A DNA stretch of 41,697 nucleotides from Deltaproteobacteria bacterium RBG_13_61_14 (GCA_001797815.1 MGQK01000094.1:1-41697); one strand, 5' to 3'. Shown: positions 9,113 through 19,453, numbered from the stretch's first letter. The notes: a model not told the origin generated them from the letters alone. Made by a program: numbers and translations.

Positions 9113-10953
9113 TGATCCGATTCCGGCTCGTTCTCTCCTGCCTGGGCCTCTGCGCACTGGGGATCATCGCCTACGCCAACTCCTTCTCCGTGCCCTTTCA
9201 CTTCGACGACCAGACCCACATCACCGAGAACCCTTACCTCCACCAGATGAGCGCGCTCCGGCCGGCGGCCCTGCTCCGGGCCATGGTGCAGGACGGAAGA
9301 CAAAATCGCCCCTTCTCCAACCTCAGCTTCGGCCTGGACTATTATTTCCACGGGGAAAGCGTCTGGGGCTATCACCTGGTCAACCTGCTCCTGCACCTCT
9401 TCGCGGCCCTGATGGCCTTTCTTGCGCTCCGGCTCACCTTTCGCCGCGCCGGTCTCCCCGAAAACCGGCGCGACCTGGCCGCCCTGGCCGCCATCGCAGT
9501 CTGGACCGTGCACCCGCTCCAGACCCAGGCCGTCACCTACATCGTCCAGCGCCAGACGGTGATGGCTTCCGCCTTCCTGCTCGCCACCCTGGCCGCCTAC
9601 GTCGCCGGCCGGGAGGCGGGGTCGCGAGCGCGCAAGTATCCCCTCTATACTGCGGCCCTGGTCGCGATGATCCTGGCCGCGGGATCCAAGGAGACCGCGC
9701 TCGTGACCCCCGCGTTGCTCCTGCTCTACGAGATCTACTTCTTCCAGAACTCCTCCTTTGGCTTGCGGCGAGCTCAGCCGAGCGGCTTCCTGCGCCGCCA
9801 CCCCCTTCAAGTGGCGGTCGCGGTCATCATCCTCAGCAGTCTCTCCATCCTTTACCTCCGGCCGGAAATGTGGGCGAAAATCGCGCTCGGCTACCAGGAC
9901 TACTCCTTCACCCTGCCCGAGCGCCTGCTCACCGAGCCGCGGGTGCTTTTCGATTATATCGGCCTGATCCTCCTGCCCCTCCCGTCCCGGCTCAGCCTGG
10001 AGCACGCCCCGGTTCTTTCCTCCTCGCTCGTCCATCCCTGGACCACCCTGCCCGCCATCCTCGCCTGGATCGGGCTGATCGCCGCCGCCTTCCGCTTCGC
10101 CCGGCTGCGGCCCCTGCTCAGCTTTGCCCTGCTCTGGTTCCTGGGCAACCTCTTCCTGGAATCTTCCTTCCTCCCCCTCGACCTCATGAACGAACACCGC
10201 CTCTACCTTCCCTCCCTCGCCGTGATCGTCCCCCTGGCGGCCGCACCCATCCTTTACACGCGCCGGCGGCGCTGGCCCCTGGCCGGGCTCGGCCTCATCG
10301 TCATCTTCCTCCTCCTCGCCACCATCACCCGCAACCGGGTCTGGCAGAGTCCGCGCCGGCTCTGGACCGACGCAATTGAAAAGGCGCCCGGCGTGGCCCG
10401 GGCCTGGACCAACCTCTGCGCGGTCCAGGTAGCGGAGGCCGACTACTCGGCCGCCCTGGCTGGCTGCCGGCGGGCCGTCGCCATTGATCCCCGCATCGCC
10501 GAGCCGCACAACTACCTGGGCATTGCTTATTACCAGCTCCGCGATCCCGAGCGGGGGGAGCAAGAGTTCCAGAAAGCGATTGCGCTCAACCCTGACTTCG
10601 ACCTGGCGCTCTTCAACCTGGCCGAGCTCTACCGGAAGCAGGCCGAGCCGGAACAGGCCATCGCCGCCTTTCTGAGGACCTTGGCGGTCAACCCGGACAA
10701 TGACCGCGCTCACCTCCACCTCGGGCACCTCTACCTCCTTCAGAACCAGCCCCGGCTCGCCATCCCCCACTATCAAGAGGTGGTCCGGCTCCGGCCCCGC
10801 TGGCCACGAGCTTACTCCTACCTGGCCCAGGCTTACCTGGACGCCGGCGATTGCGCGGCGGCCCGCCAGGAGGCCGAGCGAGGGCTCCGGCTCGATCCCG
10901 CCCAGCCCGATCTGGAATCCATCCGGCAACAGTGTGTCCCTCGCGCTCGATAG
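9109..10953 (+). CDS. TMTC-like polytopic membrane protein with TPRs, copy 2
   Basis: Overlaps copy 1 by ATGA; near-identical blocks to copy 1; TPR C-terminus. Confidence 0.87.
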   Translation: MMIRFRLVLSCLGLCALGIIAYANSFSVPFHFDDQTHITENPYLHQMSALRPAALLRAMVQDGRQNRPFSNLSFGLDYYFHGESVWGYHLVNLLLHLFAALMAFLALRLTFRRAGLPENRRDLAALAAIAVWTVHPLQTQAVTYIVQRQTVMASAFLLATLAAYVAGREAGSRARKYPLYTAALVAMILAAGSKETALVTPALLLLYEIYFFQNSSFGLRRAQPSGFLRRHPLQVAVAVIILSSLSILYLRPEMWAKIALGYQDYSFTLPERLLTEPRVLFDYIGLILLPLPSRLSLEHAPVLSSSLVHPWTTLPAILAWIGLIAAAFRFARLRPLLSFALLWFLGNLFLESSFLPLDLMNEHRLYLPSLAVIVPLAAAPILYTRRRRWPLAGLGLIVIFLLLATITRNRVWQSPRRLWTDAIEKAPGVARAWTNLCAVQVAEADYSAALAGCRRAVAIDPRIAEPHNYLGIAYYQLRDPERGEQEFQKAIALNPDFDLALFNLAELYRKQAEPEQAIAAFLRTLAVNPDNDRAHLHLGHLYLLQNQPRLAIPHYQEVVRLRPRWPRAYSYLAQAYLDAGDCAAARQEAERGLRLDPAQPDLESIRQQCVPRAR

Positions 10954-10976
10954 TTACAATCTAAATAATTTTTAAG

Positions 10977-11005
10977 TTGACAAGAAAAAGTTTTTAGGAT
11001 ATAGT
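10977..11005 (+). promoter_or_regulatory. Strong sigma70-type promoter upstream of the MFS gene
   Basis: TTGACA - 17 nt - TATAGT. Confidence 0.7.
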
Positions 11006-11091
11006 TCGCATACAAAGTAGTTCTAATGTACCGGCAGTAAGGTTTCTTCTCGCGAAAAGGGGTGGCTCGCTCCCGCTGGGCAAGGGAAAGA

Positions 11092-11168
11092 ATCCCTCTC
11101 TCGGCCCGAGCGAGGTTTGCTCCCGGACTTTCCGGGGCAGGGGAAAAATACTTGCGGGAGAGAGGGAT
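11092..11168 (+). other. Candidate stem-loop in the long leader upstream of the MFS gene
   Basis: atccctctctc (11092-11102) pairs perfectly with gagagagggat (11158-11168); internal GC-rich segment with further self-complementarity. Confidence 0.45.
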
Positions 11169-11491
11169 GGGTGTTCTCAAAAAGAGCCGAGGGACTGAAG
11201 TTTCCTTGCGGGTTTGCATTTTTTACAACTGTAATAGATGCTGACAGTTTGCTTTTTTCTTCGGAGCGGCGCGCTCCGGGTGAGCGGGATAATTCCCAGT
11301 GATTTTGAGGAGCTAAGGGGGAAGTCCAAGGGGATTTGATTTGGCACAGCCCTTGCCTTGGAGAGTAGGGGCTTTTCGAGAAGGAAGAGGTATATCCATT
11401 TGCAAATCTGGAAGAGTTCTTCCTGAGAGACTGGCTCAGGGCGAATTGTTTCAGTTGTTTCATTAACCCTCTGTAGTAAGGAGATAGGCGT

Positions 11492-12706
11492 ATGGGTCAA
11501 AATTCGAGTCGCGGATGGCTCGTGACTTTCTCCGGCACCGGGATTAATCTCGCCTTGGGCGTGCTCTATTCCTGGAGCGTCATTTCCAAAGAGATACCTG
11601 CGGACTGGAACTGGAGCGAAACCCACCGCTCCTGGCCTTACACCATTGCCTGTTTGGTCTTTGCCCTGATGATGGTGCCGGCCGGAAAGTTGCAAGACAA
11701 ATTCGGGCCCCGGATCGTGGCCAGCCTGGGCGGCATCTTGACCGGGCTGGGGCTGATCCTGGCCGGCCAGTTTACCACCCTGGGCATGTTTATCCTGGGT
11801 TTCGGCATCCTGGCCGGGACCGGCATCGGCTTCGGCTATGCCTCGGCCACCCCGCCCGCGGTCAAATGGTTTCCGTCCGCCAAGACCGGGATGATCGCCG
11901 GGATCGTGGTCTCCGGCTTCGGCCTGGCCTCGGTTTACATCGCCCCGCTGGCCAAATACTTGATCAAGGCCGTGGGCGTGCAATCCACCCTGATGATTCT
12001 GGGCATCGCTTTCCTGATCCTGGTCACCCTGCTCGCGCAAATGCTTGTCAACCCGCCTCCCCAGCCGGCCGGCGCCAAAGCCGCAGCCGCGGTTCCGGCT
12101 AAAGATTATTCCGCGGGGGAAATGCTCAAGACCTCCCAGTTCTATCTGCTCTGGCTGATGTTCGCCTTTAACGCCGGCGCCGGGTTGATGGTCATCGGCA
12201 AGCTGGCCAAGCTGGTGGAGGTGCAAGCCGGCTTCAAGGCCGGCTTTATCCTGGTGGCCCTGCTCGCCATCGGCAATGCCGGCGGCCGACTCCTGGCCGG
12301 AACCCTTTCCGATAAATATGGCCGCACCCGGATCTTGCAAGCGTTCACCCTGTTCCAGGCGGCCTTGATGTTCCTGACCCCGTTCATCAATAATACCTTC
12401 ATCCTCGTCCTTTTCTCCATGTGCATCGGCATGAACTACGGCTCCAACCTGGCCCTCTTCCCCTCGATCACCAAAGATTTCTTCGGCTTGAAGAATTTCG
12501 GCGTCAATTACGGCCTGGTCTTTACCGCCTGGGGGGTAGGCTCGATCATGGCCTTGCTGGCCGGAAAGATCTACGACCTCTACCAGAGTTTTGAATACGC
12601 TCTTTACCTGGCCGGAGCTTTGCTCCTGGTCACCATCGTGCTCTCCCTGGTGGTGAGAAAACCGGTGGCGGAAGCTAGAGCGGCGGCGGCTGAAGCCAAA
12701 GCTTGA
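11492..12706 (+). CDS. MFS transporter, oxalate/formate antiporter (OFA)-like family
   Basis: 404 aa, ~12 TM; GVLYSWSVISKEIP..W..SETHRSWPYTIACLVFALMMVPAGKLQDKFGPR; RBS 'aaggagataggcgt'. Confidence 0.88.
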   Translation: MGQNSSRGWLVTFSGTGINLALGVLYSWSVISKEIPADWNWSETHRSWPYTIACLVFALMMVPAGKLQDKFGPRIVASLGGILTGLGLILAGQFTTLGMFILGFGILAGTGIGFGYASATPPAVKWFPSAKTGMIAGIVVSGFGLASVYIAPLAKYLIKAVGVQSTLMILGIAFLILVTLLAQMLVNPPPQPAGAKAAAAVPAKDYSAGEMLKTSQFYLLWLMFAFNAGAGLMVIGKLAKLVEVQAGFKAGFILVALLAIGNAGGRLLAGTLSDKYGRTRILQAFTLFQAALMFLTPFINNTFILVLFSMCIGMNYGSNLALFPSITKDFFGLKNFGVNYGLVFTAWGVGSIMALLAGKIYDLYQSFEYALYLAGALLLVTIVLSLVVRKPVAEARAAAAEAKA

Positions 12707-12720
12707 AAGGGAGGTGGTCC

Positions 12721-13860
12721 ATGACACATAAGGCAGGGATGGGAATCGCCGCGGCGGTTGTTTGGGCGGTCATCCTGGCCGGGTCGGCTGTCCCGGCGCG
12801 AGCTCAATGGCAGATCGCCAGCCCGGACGGGAAGGCGAACCTCAAGCTCGGGATTCTCTTCCAGGGGCAGGCCGAGTGGATGGAATTCCCGGAAGTGGGC
12901 GATCCCAACGACTTTGACTTATCCCGGAACATTTTTATCCGGCGTTTCCGGATCCTGGGCGGGGGCAATGTGACCGAGAAGCTTTCCTTTTTCTTCGAGA
13001 CCGACAGCCCCAACCTGGGCAAGGGCATCACCAAGGTGACGGTGAGCCCGGGCGGCACGGTGGCCGTGGAAAATTCCAAGGAAGCGGGAGATATTTACCT
13101 GCAGGATGTATTTGTCACTTATTCCTTCCTGGATGAATTCAAAATCGAAGGCGGGCTGATGCTCACGCCCAACTCCCATAACTCGGAAAGCTCGGCCGCC
13201 GCGCTCCTGCCCATTGACTACGGCCCTTACTCGTTCCTGGCCTCGACGCCCACCCTCTCCCGGGTGGGACGGGACTGGGGCGCCCAGGCCCGCGGCTACC
13301 TCTTCAAGCATTTCGAATACCGTTTCGGCGTTTACCAGGGCTTTCGAGGGGAAAATTCCACTGCCCCCTTCCGCTACGTCGGCCGGGTGGTGGCCTACGT
13401 CTTCGAGCCGGAAACCGGCTTCTTCTATACCGGCACTTCCCTGGGCACCAAGAAGATCCTGGCGCTGGGGTTCAGCGGCGACGGCCAGGAGACCTATCGC
13501 TCTTACGGCGGCGACATCTTTATGGATCTGCCCATTCCCAACGGGGACGGGCTCACGCTGCAAGGGGATTACATCTATTATGATGGGAATGATACTTTTC
13601 AACAACTGCCGGTCCAGAATACCTGGCTCGCCGAAGCGGGTTACTATAACAAGGCGGCCCGGCTGGGACCCTTTGTCCAGATCGGGGTGCAAGACTTCGC
13701 CGATCCGGACCTGCACGACGAGAACCGCTACCAGGGCGGGCTGGCCTATTGGGCCTTCGGGCACAAATTCAACCTCAAGCTCGGCTACACCCAGATTTAC
13801 AAGCAGCATGAGCGCCGCCGCAACCAGGTGGTGCTCCAGTGCCAGGTGTTCCAGTTTTAA
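12721..13860 (+). CDS. Outer-membrane porin (phosphate-selective porin O/P-like)
   Basis: Signal peptide MTHKAGMGIAAAVVWAVILAGSAVPARAQ; SRNIFIRRFRILGGGNVTEKLSFFFETD; terminal aromatic F; RBS gggaggtggtcc. Confidence 0.8.
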   Translation: MTHKAGMGIAAAVVWAVILAGSAVPARAQWQIASPDGKANLKLGILFQGQAEWMEFPEVGDPNDFDLSRNIFIRRFRILGGGNVTEKLSFFFETDSPNLGKGITKVTVSPGGTVAVENSKEAGDIYLQDVFVTYSFLDEFKIEGGLMLTPNSHNSESSAAALLPIDYGPYSFLASTPTLSRVGRDWGAQARGYLFKHFEYRFGVYQGFRGENSTAPFRYVGRVVAYVFEPETGFFYTGTSLGTKKILALGFSGDGQETYRSYGGDIFMDLPIPNGDGLTLQGDYIYYDGNDTFQQLPVQNTWLAEAGYYNKAARLGPFVQIGVQDFADPDLHDENRYQGGLAYWAFGHKFNLKLGYTQIYKQHERRRNQVVLQCQVFQF

Positions 13861-14005
13861 GGGAAAAGCGAGGCTTGGCAAAATTTTGGAAGCTGTCATA
13901 TAATAACCGGCTCTGGGGTTAAAAAGGATTCTTCCTTTCGGTTTGGGGAAGGGAAGAGGAAACTCGGGGCTGATCGGGATCAAGGAGAGTAAGGAGGAAT
14001 TTGCC

Positions 14006-16015
14006 ATGGATAAAGGAAAAGCAAAAGAAAAAACAGAAGAAAAAGAAAAAAAGTCCATCTTGTCCGTCAGCTTGGAAGACCGCGTGTTTGACATCCCCAA
14101 GGATTTGCAGAAGAGAGCCTACATCAAAAGCGCCGCGCAGTATGAGCGGATGTTCAAGGAATCCCGCGACAACCCCGACCAGTTTTGGGGCAAGTTGGCC
14201 GAGGAATATCTGACCTGGGACAAGAAGTGGAGCTCGGTGTTCAAGTGGGATGACAAAGAGGCGATCAAGTTCTCCTGGTTCAAAGGCGGCAAGCTCAATG
14301 CCTCGGTCAACTGCCTGGACCGGCACCTCAGCAGCGCCAACAAGAACCGGGCCGCGATCATCTGGGAAGGCGATGATCCCAAGGACAGCAAGGTCTTTAC
14401 CTATATGGACCTCTACCGGGAAGTCAATAAGTTCGCCAATGTCCTTAAAAAGAAGGGGGTCAAGAAGGGCGACCGGGTGGCCGTTTACCTGCCCATGATC
14501 CCGGAGCTGCCCATTGCCATGCTCGCCTGCGCCCGGATCGGCGCCGTCCACTCCGTGGTCTTCGGCGGCTTCAGCGCCGACTCGCTCAAGGACCGGATCC
14601 AGGACTCGCAGTGCGTGATGCTGATCACTTCCGACGCGAGCTACCGGGGCGGCCGGGTGATCCCGCTCAAGGCCAATGCCGACAAGGCCCTGGAGAGCTG
14701 CCCCTCGGTCAAGACTACGGTCGTGGTCAACCGGGCCAACCAGGAGGTGCCGATGAAGGCCGGCCGGGACGTCTGGTGGCACGAGGAGATGAACGCCTCG
14801 GACATCAAGCCCTTTTGTCCGCCCGAAAGCATGGATTCAGAAGATCCGCTCTTCATCCTCTACACCTCCGGCTCCACCGGCAAACCCAAGGGCGTGCTCC
14901 ACACTACGGCCGGCTTCCTGCTCTACGTAGCGGTCTCCCACAAGCTCGTCTTCGACATCCACGAGGAAGACACCTTCTGGTGCACCGCGGACATCGGCTG
15001 GGTCACCGGCCATTCCTACATCGTTTATGGCCCGCTCTGCAACGGCGCCACCTCGGTCATGTTCGAGGGCGTGCCCAACTATCCCAACCCGGCCCGCTTT
15101 TGGGCGATCGTGGAAAAATACAAGGTCAACGTGATCTACACCGCGCCCACCGCGATCCGGGCCATTGCCAAGGAGGGGGACGAATGGCCGAAGAAGCACG
15201 ACCTCTCGTCCTTGCGAATCCTGGGCACGGTGGGCGAGCCGATCAACCCCGAGGCCTGGATCTGGTATCACCATGTGATCGGCAATGACCGCTGCCCGAT
15301 CGTGGACACCTACTGGCAGACCGAAACCGGCGGCTTCATCATCACCCCCTTCCCCGGCGCCTTCAAGCTCAAGCCCGGAAGCGCCACCAAGCCCTTTTTC
15401 GGGGTGTTCTGCAAGGTGCTCCGCGAAGACGGCACCGAGTGCGAGGCCAACGAGGGCGGATACCTGGTGATCGAGCGGCCCTGGCCCGGGCTGATGCGCA
15501 CCGTTTACGGCCAGCACGAGCGCTTCAAGGAGACCTACTGGGTCCGCTTCCCCGGCTACTACACCACCGGCGACGGCTGCCGCGTTGACGACAACGGCTA
15601 TTACTGGCTGATGGGCCGGCTGGACGACGTGATCAATGTCTCCGGCCACCGCATGGGCACCGCGGAGATCGAAAGCGCCCTGGTCAGCCATCCCAAGGTG
15701 GCCGAGGCCGCGGTGGTGGGCATGCCCCACGACATCAAGGGCCAGGGAATTTATGCTTTCGTCACTCCCAATACTGGCGTCCCCAAGACCGAGGATCTCA
15801 AGAAGGAACTTGTGGCGCATGTGCGCAAGGAGATCGGCCCCATCGCTACCCCGGACAAGATCCAGTTCACCGACGCGCTGCCCAAGACCCGTTCGGGCAA
15901 GATCATGCGCCGCATCCTGAAAAAGATCGCGTCCGGCGACGTCAAGGAGTTGGGCGACACCACCACCCTGGCCGACCCCACGGTGGTGGATTCCCTGGTC
16001 GAAGGGAGGCAGTAA
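14006..16015 (+). CDS. acsA: Acetyl-CoA synthetase (AMP-forming)
   Basis: [73 protein letters not shown] aaggagg upstream of ATG 14006. Confidence 0.95.
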   Translation: MDKGKAKEKTEEKEKKSILSVSLEDRVFDIPKDLQKRAYIKSAAQYERMFKESRDNPDQFWGKLAEEYLTWDKKWSSVFKWDDKEAIKFSWFKGGKLNASVNCLDRHLSSANKNRAAIIWEGDDPKDSKVFTYMDLYREVNKFANVLKKKGVKKGDRVAVYLPMIPELPIAMLACARIGAVHSVVFGGFSADSLKDRIQDSQCVMLITSDASYRGGRVIPLKANADKALESCPSVKTTVVVNRANQEVPMKAGRDVWWHEEMNASDIKPFCPPESMDSEDPLFILYTSGSTGKPKGVLHTTAGFLLYVAVSHKLVFDIHEEDTFWCTADIGWVTGHSYIVYGPLCNGATSVMFEGVPNYPNPARFWAIVEKYKVNVIYTAPTAIRAIAKEGDEWPKKHDLSSLRILGTVGEPINPEAWIWYHHVIGNDRCPIVDTYWQTETGGFIITPFPGAFKLKPGSATKPFFGVFCKVLREDGTECEANEGGYLVIERPWPGLMRTVYGQHERFKETYWVRFPGYYTTGDGCRVDDNGYYWLMGRLDDVINVSGHRMGTAEIESALVSHPKVAEAAVVGMPHDIKGQGIYAFVTPNTGVPKTEDLKKELVAHVRKEIGPIATPDKIQFTDALPKTRSGKIMRRILKKIASGDVKELGDTTTLADPTVVDSLVEGRQ

Positions 16016-16166
16016 TACCATTTTCTAGTTGATCTGAAACAAATAAGAACCCCGACCTACCGAATATTCGCCGGCACCCCCAGCGCGGCGGAGCCGCAAC
16101 TCCTGGCCGAGAGCCTCGGAGAAGGTCTGGTAACATTCTCTGGGGAGGAGAGAGCGTTGGTAAGGT

Positions 16167-16694
16167 CTATTTTAATTCTTCTTTGAATAAGCCCATGCGG
16201 ATGATGTCGTGGTATTGGCCCTCGCGGAAGAACTCCCGGCGGAAGACGCCCTCCTGGACGAAGCCGGCGTCCTGGTAGCACTTGAGGGCGCGGGGGTTGA
16301 AGGCGTAGGTTTCCAGGTAGAGCTTGCGCAGGTTGAGGAAGTCGAAGGCATACTGGGCCAGGAGCTTGAGGGCCTCGCGGCCGAAGCCCTTGTCCCAGTA
16401 TTCGGGGAGCCCGATGACGATGCCGACCCGGGCCTTGCGGTCGCGGGGGTCCATCAGGTCGAGGCCGCAGTTGCCCAGATATTGGCCGGAAAGGGATTCG
16501 ATCACGAACGACTTCCGGGTGGGGTCGTCGTCCAGGACCCGGCGCTCGAGCCAGGCCCGCTCCGCCTGCCGGCTGATCGGATACCAGACCGCGGAGAGGG
16601 TCCGCACCACGTTCCAGTCGTTCAGCCACTTCAGGCAGTGGGCCAGGTCTTCCGCCTCCAACGCCCGCAGTCGAACCTTTTCACCGTGGAGCAT
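16167..16694 (-). CDS. GNAT-family N-acetyltransferase (RimJ/RimL-like)
   Basis: LRALEAEDLAHCLKWLND..., RVGIVIGLPEYWDKGFGREALKLLAQYAFDFLNLRKLYLETYAFNPRALKCYQDAGFVQEG; likely start ATG 16694 with AAAGGAG upstream. Confidence 0.88.
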   Translation of the reverse strand: MLHGEKVRLRALEAEDLAHCLKWLNDWNVVRTLSAVWYPISRQAERAWLERRVLDDDPTRKSFVIESLSGQYLGNCGLDLMDPRDRKARVGIVIGLPEYWDKGFGREALKLLAQYAFDFLNLRKLYLETYAFNPRALKCYQDAGFVQEGVFRREFFREGQYHDIIRMGLFKEELK

Positions 16695-16748
16695 GGCTTG
16701 GCTCCTTTTGCTCCTAACCCGGCCGAGCCGGAACCAAAAAAAGATTTT

Positions 16749-16820
16749 AACACAGAGCACACAGAGGGCACGGAGAGAAAAAAACTATTCCAAGCTCCCC
16801 GACTCTGTGTTCTCTGTGTT
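16749..16820. repeat. Intergenic inverted repeat (ACACAGAG type)
   Basis: aacacagagcacacagag (16749-16766) vs ctctgtgttctctgtgtt (16803-16820), 17/18 complementary. Confidence 0.75.
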
Positions 16821-16873
16821 TCAGTTCTGTATTAAATCGTGCCCACTTTGGCAATAATGTTAGCCCGAAGCGC

Positions 16874-17107
16874 CTAAGGCTCGTGGAGAATCTGATCAAT
16901 CAGCTCCGCTTTCTCGTCTTCGCTCATCCGGCCAAAATCCAGGCCGCGCTCCCGGCAGATGGCCTCCAATTTGGCTTGATTCTTTTCCACCAGTCGCTCC
17001 CATTTTTCCAGGTTGCCCAAAAGCCGCTGCAAGGCTTTGCGTCGGCCCTGCGGCGAGAGCCGATCGAGGGCAGCCAGGATTTGCTCTTCATTTAGTTCCG
17101 GAGGCAT
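16874..17107 (-). CDS. Small conserved-looking hypothetical protein (77 aa, helical, charged)
   Basis: MPPELNEEQILAALDRLSPQGRRKALQRLLGNLEKWERLVEKNQAKLEAICRERGLDFGRMSEDEKAELIDQILHEP; RBS ggggagaggag. Confidence 0.65.
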   Translation of the reverse strand: MPPELNEEQILAALDRLSPQGRRKALQRLLGNLEKWERLVEKNQAKLEAICRERGLDFGRMSEDEKAELIDQILHEP

Positions 17108-17140
17108 AAACAGTCTCCTCTCCCCTGCTTGTAAAATTGA

Positions 17141-18625
17141 TTATAGCACACCAGAGGATTTTTCCGCTACGCTCCCTTCGGCCAACCGCTTCCGGCATTC
17201 CGCCAGACCCAGTAGCGCCGCCGCCTTTTTGAGCTCCGGCCCCTGCACCTCGCCGGTGAGCGCCGCCCGCAGCGGCATGAGCAGCGCCTTGCCTTTCAGC
17301 TTGAGCTTCTTCTTCAGCTCCGCCACAACCTCCTCGAACCCCGCTTCGTCCAGCCGCGCCCGGCCCAAAAGCTCGGCCGCGAACGCCGCCGCCACTTTCC
17401 GCGCCGACTCCTCCTGCAAGACCCGCTCAGCTTCGGCCGATCGGGAGAACGGCTCTTGCAGGTAAAGCCGCATCGCGGCCACCGACTCGCTGAGCAGGTC
17501 AATCTTTTCGCGGATCGAGTCCACCGCGGCCCAGAGCCATTCCCGGGGCCGGCCGTTAAGCGGATAGCCGGCCAGCTCCAGGTGGGGCCGGACCAGCTCG
17601 TAAAGGGCTTCGGGTGGAAGCGCCCTCAGGTATTTCCCGTTCAGCCAGCGGAGCTTGTCCAGGTCAAACACCGCCGCCGCCTTGTGCACCCGCTCCAGGC
17701 TGAACCGCTCCGCCATTTCCGCGAGCGAAAGGATCTCCTCCCCGTCCGGGCTCGACCAGCCGAGCAGGGCCATGTAATTGTCCAGCGCCGCGGGCAGGCA
17801 GCCGTCGCGGTAAAAACGGTCGAGCGAGGTATCGCCGTGGCGCTTGCTCAGGGGCTTATGGTCCGGGCCGGTGATCAGGGGCAGGTGTGCGAAAGCGGGC
17901 GGCTCCCAGCCCAGGGCCCGGTAGAGCAGCGCCTGTTTCGGAGTGTTGGAGAGGTGGTCCTCCCCCCGGATCACGTGGCTGATGGCCATGTGCTGGTCGT
18001 CCACCACGCAGGCAAAATTGTAAGTCACCTTACCACTGGCCCGCACGACCACGAAGTCGCCGATCTGTCCGGAATCGAAGCTCAATCGGCCCCGGATCGC
18101 ATCGTCCACCTCCACCAGACCCGCCGGCACCGAGAAGCGCCAGGCCGGGCTCCGGCCCTGCGCCATGCGATCCGCCCGCTCGGCCTCGCGCAAGCTCCGA
18201 CAGCGGCCGGAATAGTGATAGGTCAAGCCCGCGGCCGCGGCCTGCCGGCGCTCCTGCTCCAGCTCCAGCTCCGAGCAGAAACAGGGATAGACCTTCCCGG
18301 CCGCGGCCAACTCCTCCAGGCAGCGCCGGTAAAGCTCGGTCCGCTCCGACTGCCGGTAGGGGCCGTATTCGCCCCGGCCCGGCGCCTGCGGGTCCTCGGC
18401 CGCGACCGGGCCTTCGTCCCAGAGCAAGCCCAGCCAGCGCAGGCTCACGTAGATGCCGCGCTCGGCCTCCGGGTCGTTGCGGACCGCGTCGGTGTCCTCC
18501 AGCCGCAGCACCAAGGTCCCCTGCTGATGCCGGGCAAAGAGCCAGTTGAAGAGCGCGGTGCGGGCGTTGCCCAAATGCAGAAGTCCGGTAGGTGAGGGCG
18601 CGAAGCGGACGCGGACGGCGCTCAT
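17141..18625 (-). CDS. gltX: Glutamyl-tRNA synthetase
   Basis: RFAPSPTGLLHLGNARTALFNWLFARHQQGTLVLRLEDTD; PLSKRHGDTSL (KMSKS-type). Confidence 0.96.
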   Translation of the reverse strand: MSAVRVRFAPSPTGLLHLGNARTALFNWLFARHQQGTLVLRLEDTDAVRNDPEAERGIYVSLRWLGLLWDEGPVAAEDPQAPGRGEYGPYRQSERTELYRRCLEELAAAGKVYPCFCSELELEQERRQAAAAGLTYHYSGRCRSLREAERADRMAQGRSPAWRFSVPAGLVEVDDAIRGRLSFDSGQIGDFVVVRASGKVTYNFACVVDDQHMAISHVIRGEDHLSNTPKQALLYRALGWEPPAFAHLPLITGPDHKPLSKRHGDTSLDRFYRDGCLPAALDNYMALLGWSSPDGEEILSLAEMAERFSLERVHKAAAVFDLDKLRWLNGKYLRALPPEALYELVRPHLELAGYPLNGRPREWLWAAVDSIREKIDLLSESVAAMRLYLQEPFSRSAEAERVLQEESARKVAAAFAAELLGRARLDEAGFEEVVAELKKKLKLKGKALLMPLRAALTGEVQGPELKKAAALLGLAECRKRLAEGSVAEKSSGVL

Positions 18626-19107
18626 GCCCGGGCTTCCAGCAGGACGATGACCTGGGCGGCGATGGCCTCGCCCCGGCCGATCTCGCCGGTCCCCTCCAGG
18701 GTCTTGGCCTTGACGCTGACCCGGTCCGCGCTCACCTTCAGCACCCGCGCCAGGTTCTGGGCCATGGCCGGGAAATGGGGCGAAAGCCTGGGCGCTTCCG
18801 CGATCAGGGTGGCGTCGAGGTTGACCACGCGAAAGCCCTTGGCCTCCACCATCTCCGCCACCCGGCCGAGGAGCAAGAGGCTGTCCGCGTCTTTCCAGGC
18901 CGGGTCGGTGTCGGAGAAGTGCTGGCCCAGGTCGCCGAGCGCGAGCGCGCCGAGCAGCGCGTCGGCCGCGGCATGGCAGAGCGCGTCGGCATCGGAGTGG
19001 CCGAGCAGTCCTTTCTCGAAGGGGATGGTGACGCCCCCCAGCACCAGGCGCCGGCCCTGCGCCAGGCGATGGAGGTCAAAGCCCAAGCCGATGCGGAGGG
19101 CGGGCAT
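18622..19107 (-). CDS. ispF: 2-C-methyl-D-erythritol 2,4-cyclodiphosphate synthase
   Basis: RIGLGFDLHRLAQGRRLVLGGVTIPFEKGLLGHSDADALCHAAADALLGA; ATGA overlap with gltX. Confidence 0.96.
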   Translation of the reverse strand: MPALRIGLGFDLHRLAQGRRLVLGGVTIPFEKGLLGHSDADALCHAAADALLGALALGDLGQHFSDTDPAWKDADSLLLLGRVAEMVEAKGFRVVNLDATLIAEAPRLSPHFPAMAQNLARVLKVSADRVSVKAKTLEGTGEIGRGEAIAAQVIVLLEARA

Positions 19108-19108
19108 C

Positions 19109-19453
19109 TTAACCGCTTCCCTTGCCCTCGGACAACATAGCTTGGATCTTGGTTTTCAGGTCCGGCAGGTCGTGCTCAACCGCGGACCAGACTTCTTCCA
19201 GGTCCGCAGCAAAGTAGTTATGGACCAGGATGTTGCGCATGGCCACGATCTGGGCCCACGGAATTTCAGGGTGTTGGGCTTTTAAACCTGGCGATAAGCT
19301 TCTGGCCGCCTCGCCGATGATTTGAAGATAATGCACAATCCAGACCTGCAACAGGTCTTCCCGGTCAAAGGCGGCCCTCCCTTGCGCGGAGTATTTGTCA
19401 ATTCGCGTGATCGCCTCCAGGATATCGAGCAGGCGCTCGCGATCATCCCTCAT
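19109..19453 (-). CDS. hepT: HepT-like HEPN RNase toxin (DUF86)
   Basis: 114 aa; [15 protein letters not shown]..., [18 protein letters not shown] (RNxxVHxY). Confidence 0.9.
   Translation of the reverse strand: MRDDRERLLDILEAITRIDKYSAQGRAAFDREDLLQVWIVHYLQIIGEAARSLSPGLKAQHPEIPWAQIVAMRNILVHNYFAADLEEVWSAVEHDLPDLKTKIQAMLSEGKGSG

Noticed and set aside
9037-10929. 630-aa minus-strand ORF opposite the second TMTC-like gene
   Set aside because: High-GC antisense open frame, G/E/Q-rich with no recognisable domain; the plus strand is clearly coding.
11050-11170. Known housekeeping RNA (6S, RNase P, SRP, tmRNA) in the MFS leader
   Set aside because: I looked for signature motifs of RNase P, SRP and tmRNA and did not find them. 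Kept only as an unassigned structured leader.
11177-12727. 516-aa minus-strand ORF over the MFS gene
   Set aside because: Antisense low-complexity frame (H/D/Q/G-rich); the MFS frame is convincing.
16019-16166. Possible coding remnant reading TYRIFAGTPSAAEPQLLAESLGEGLVTFSGEERALVRSILILL*
   Set aside because: Protein-like but too short, with no start codon or family I can name.
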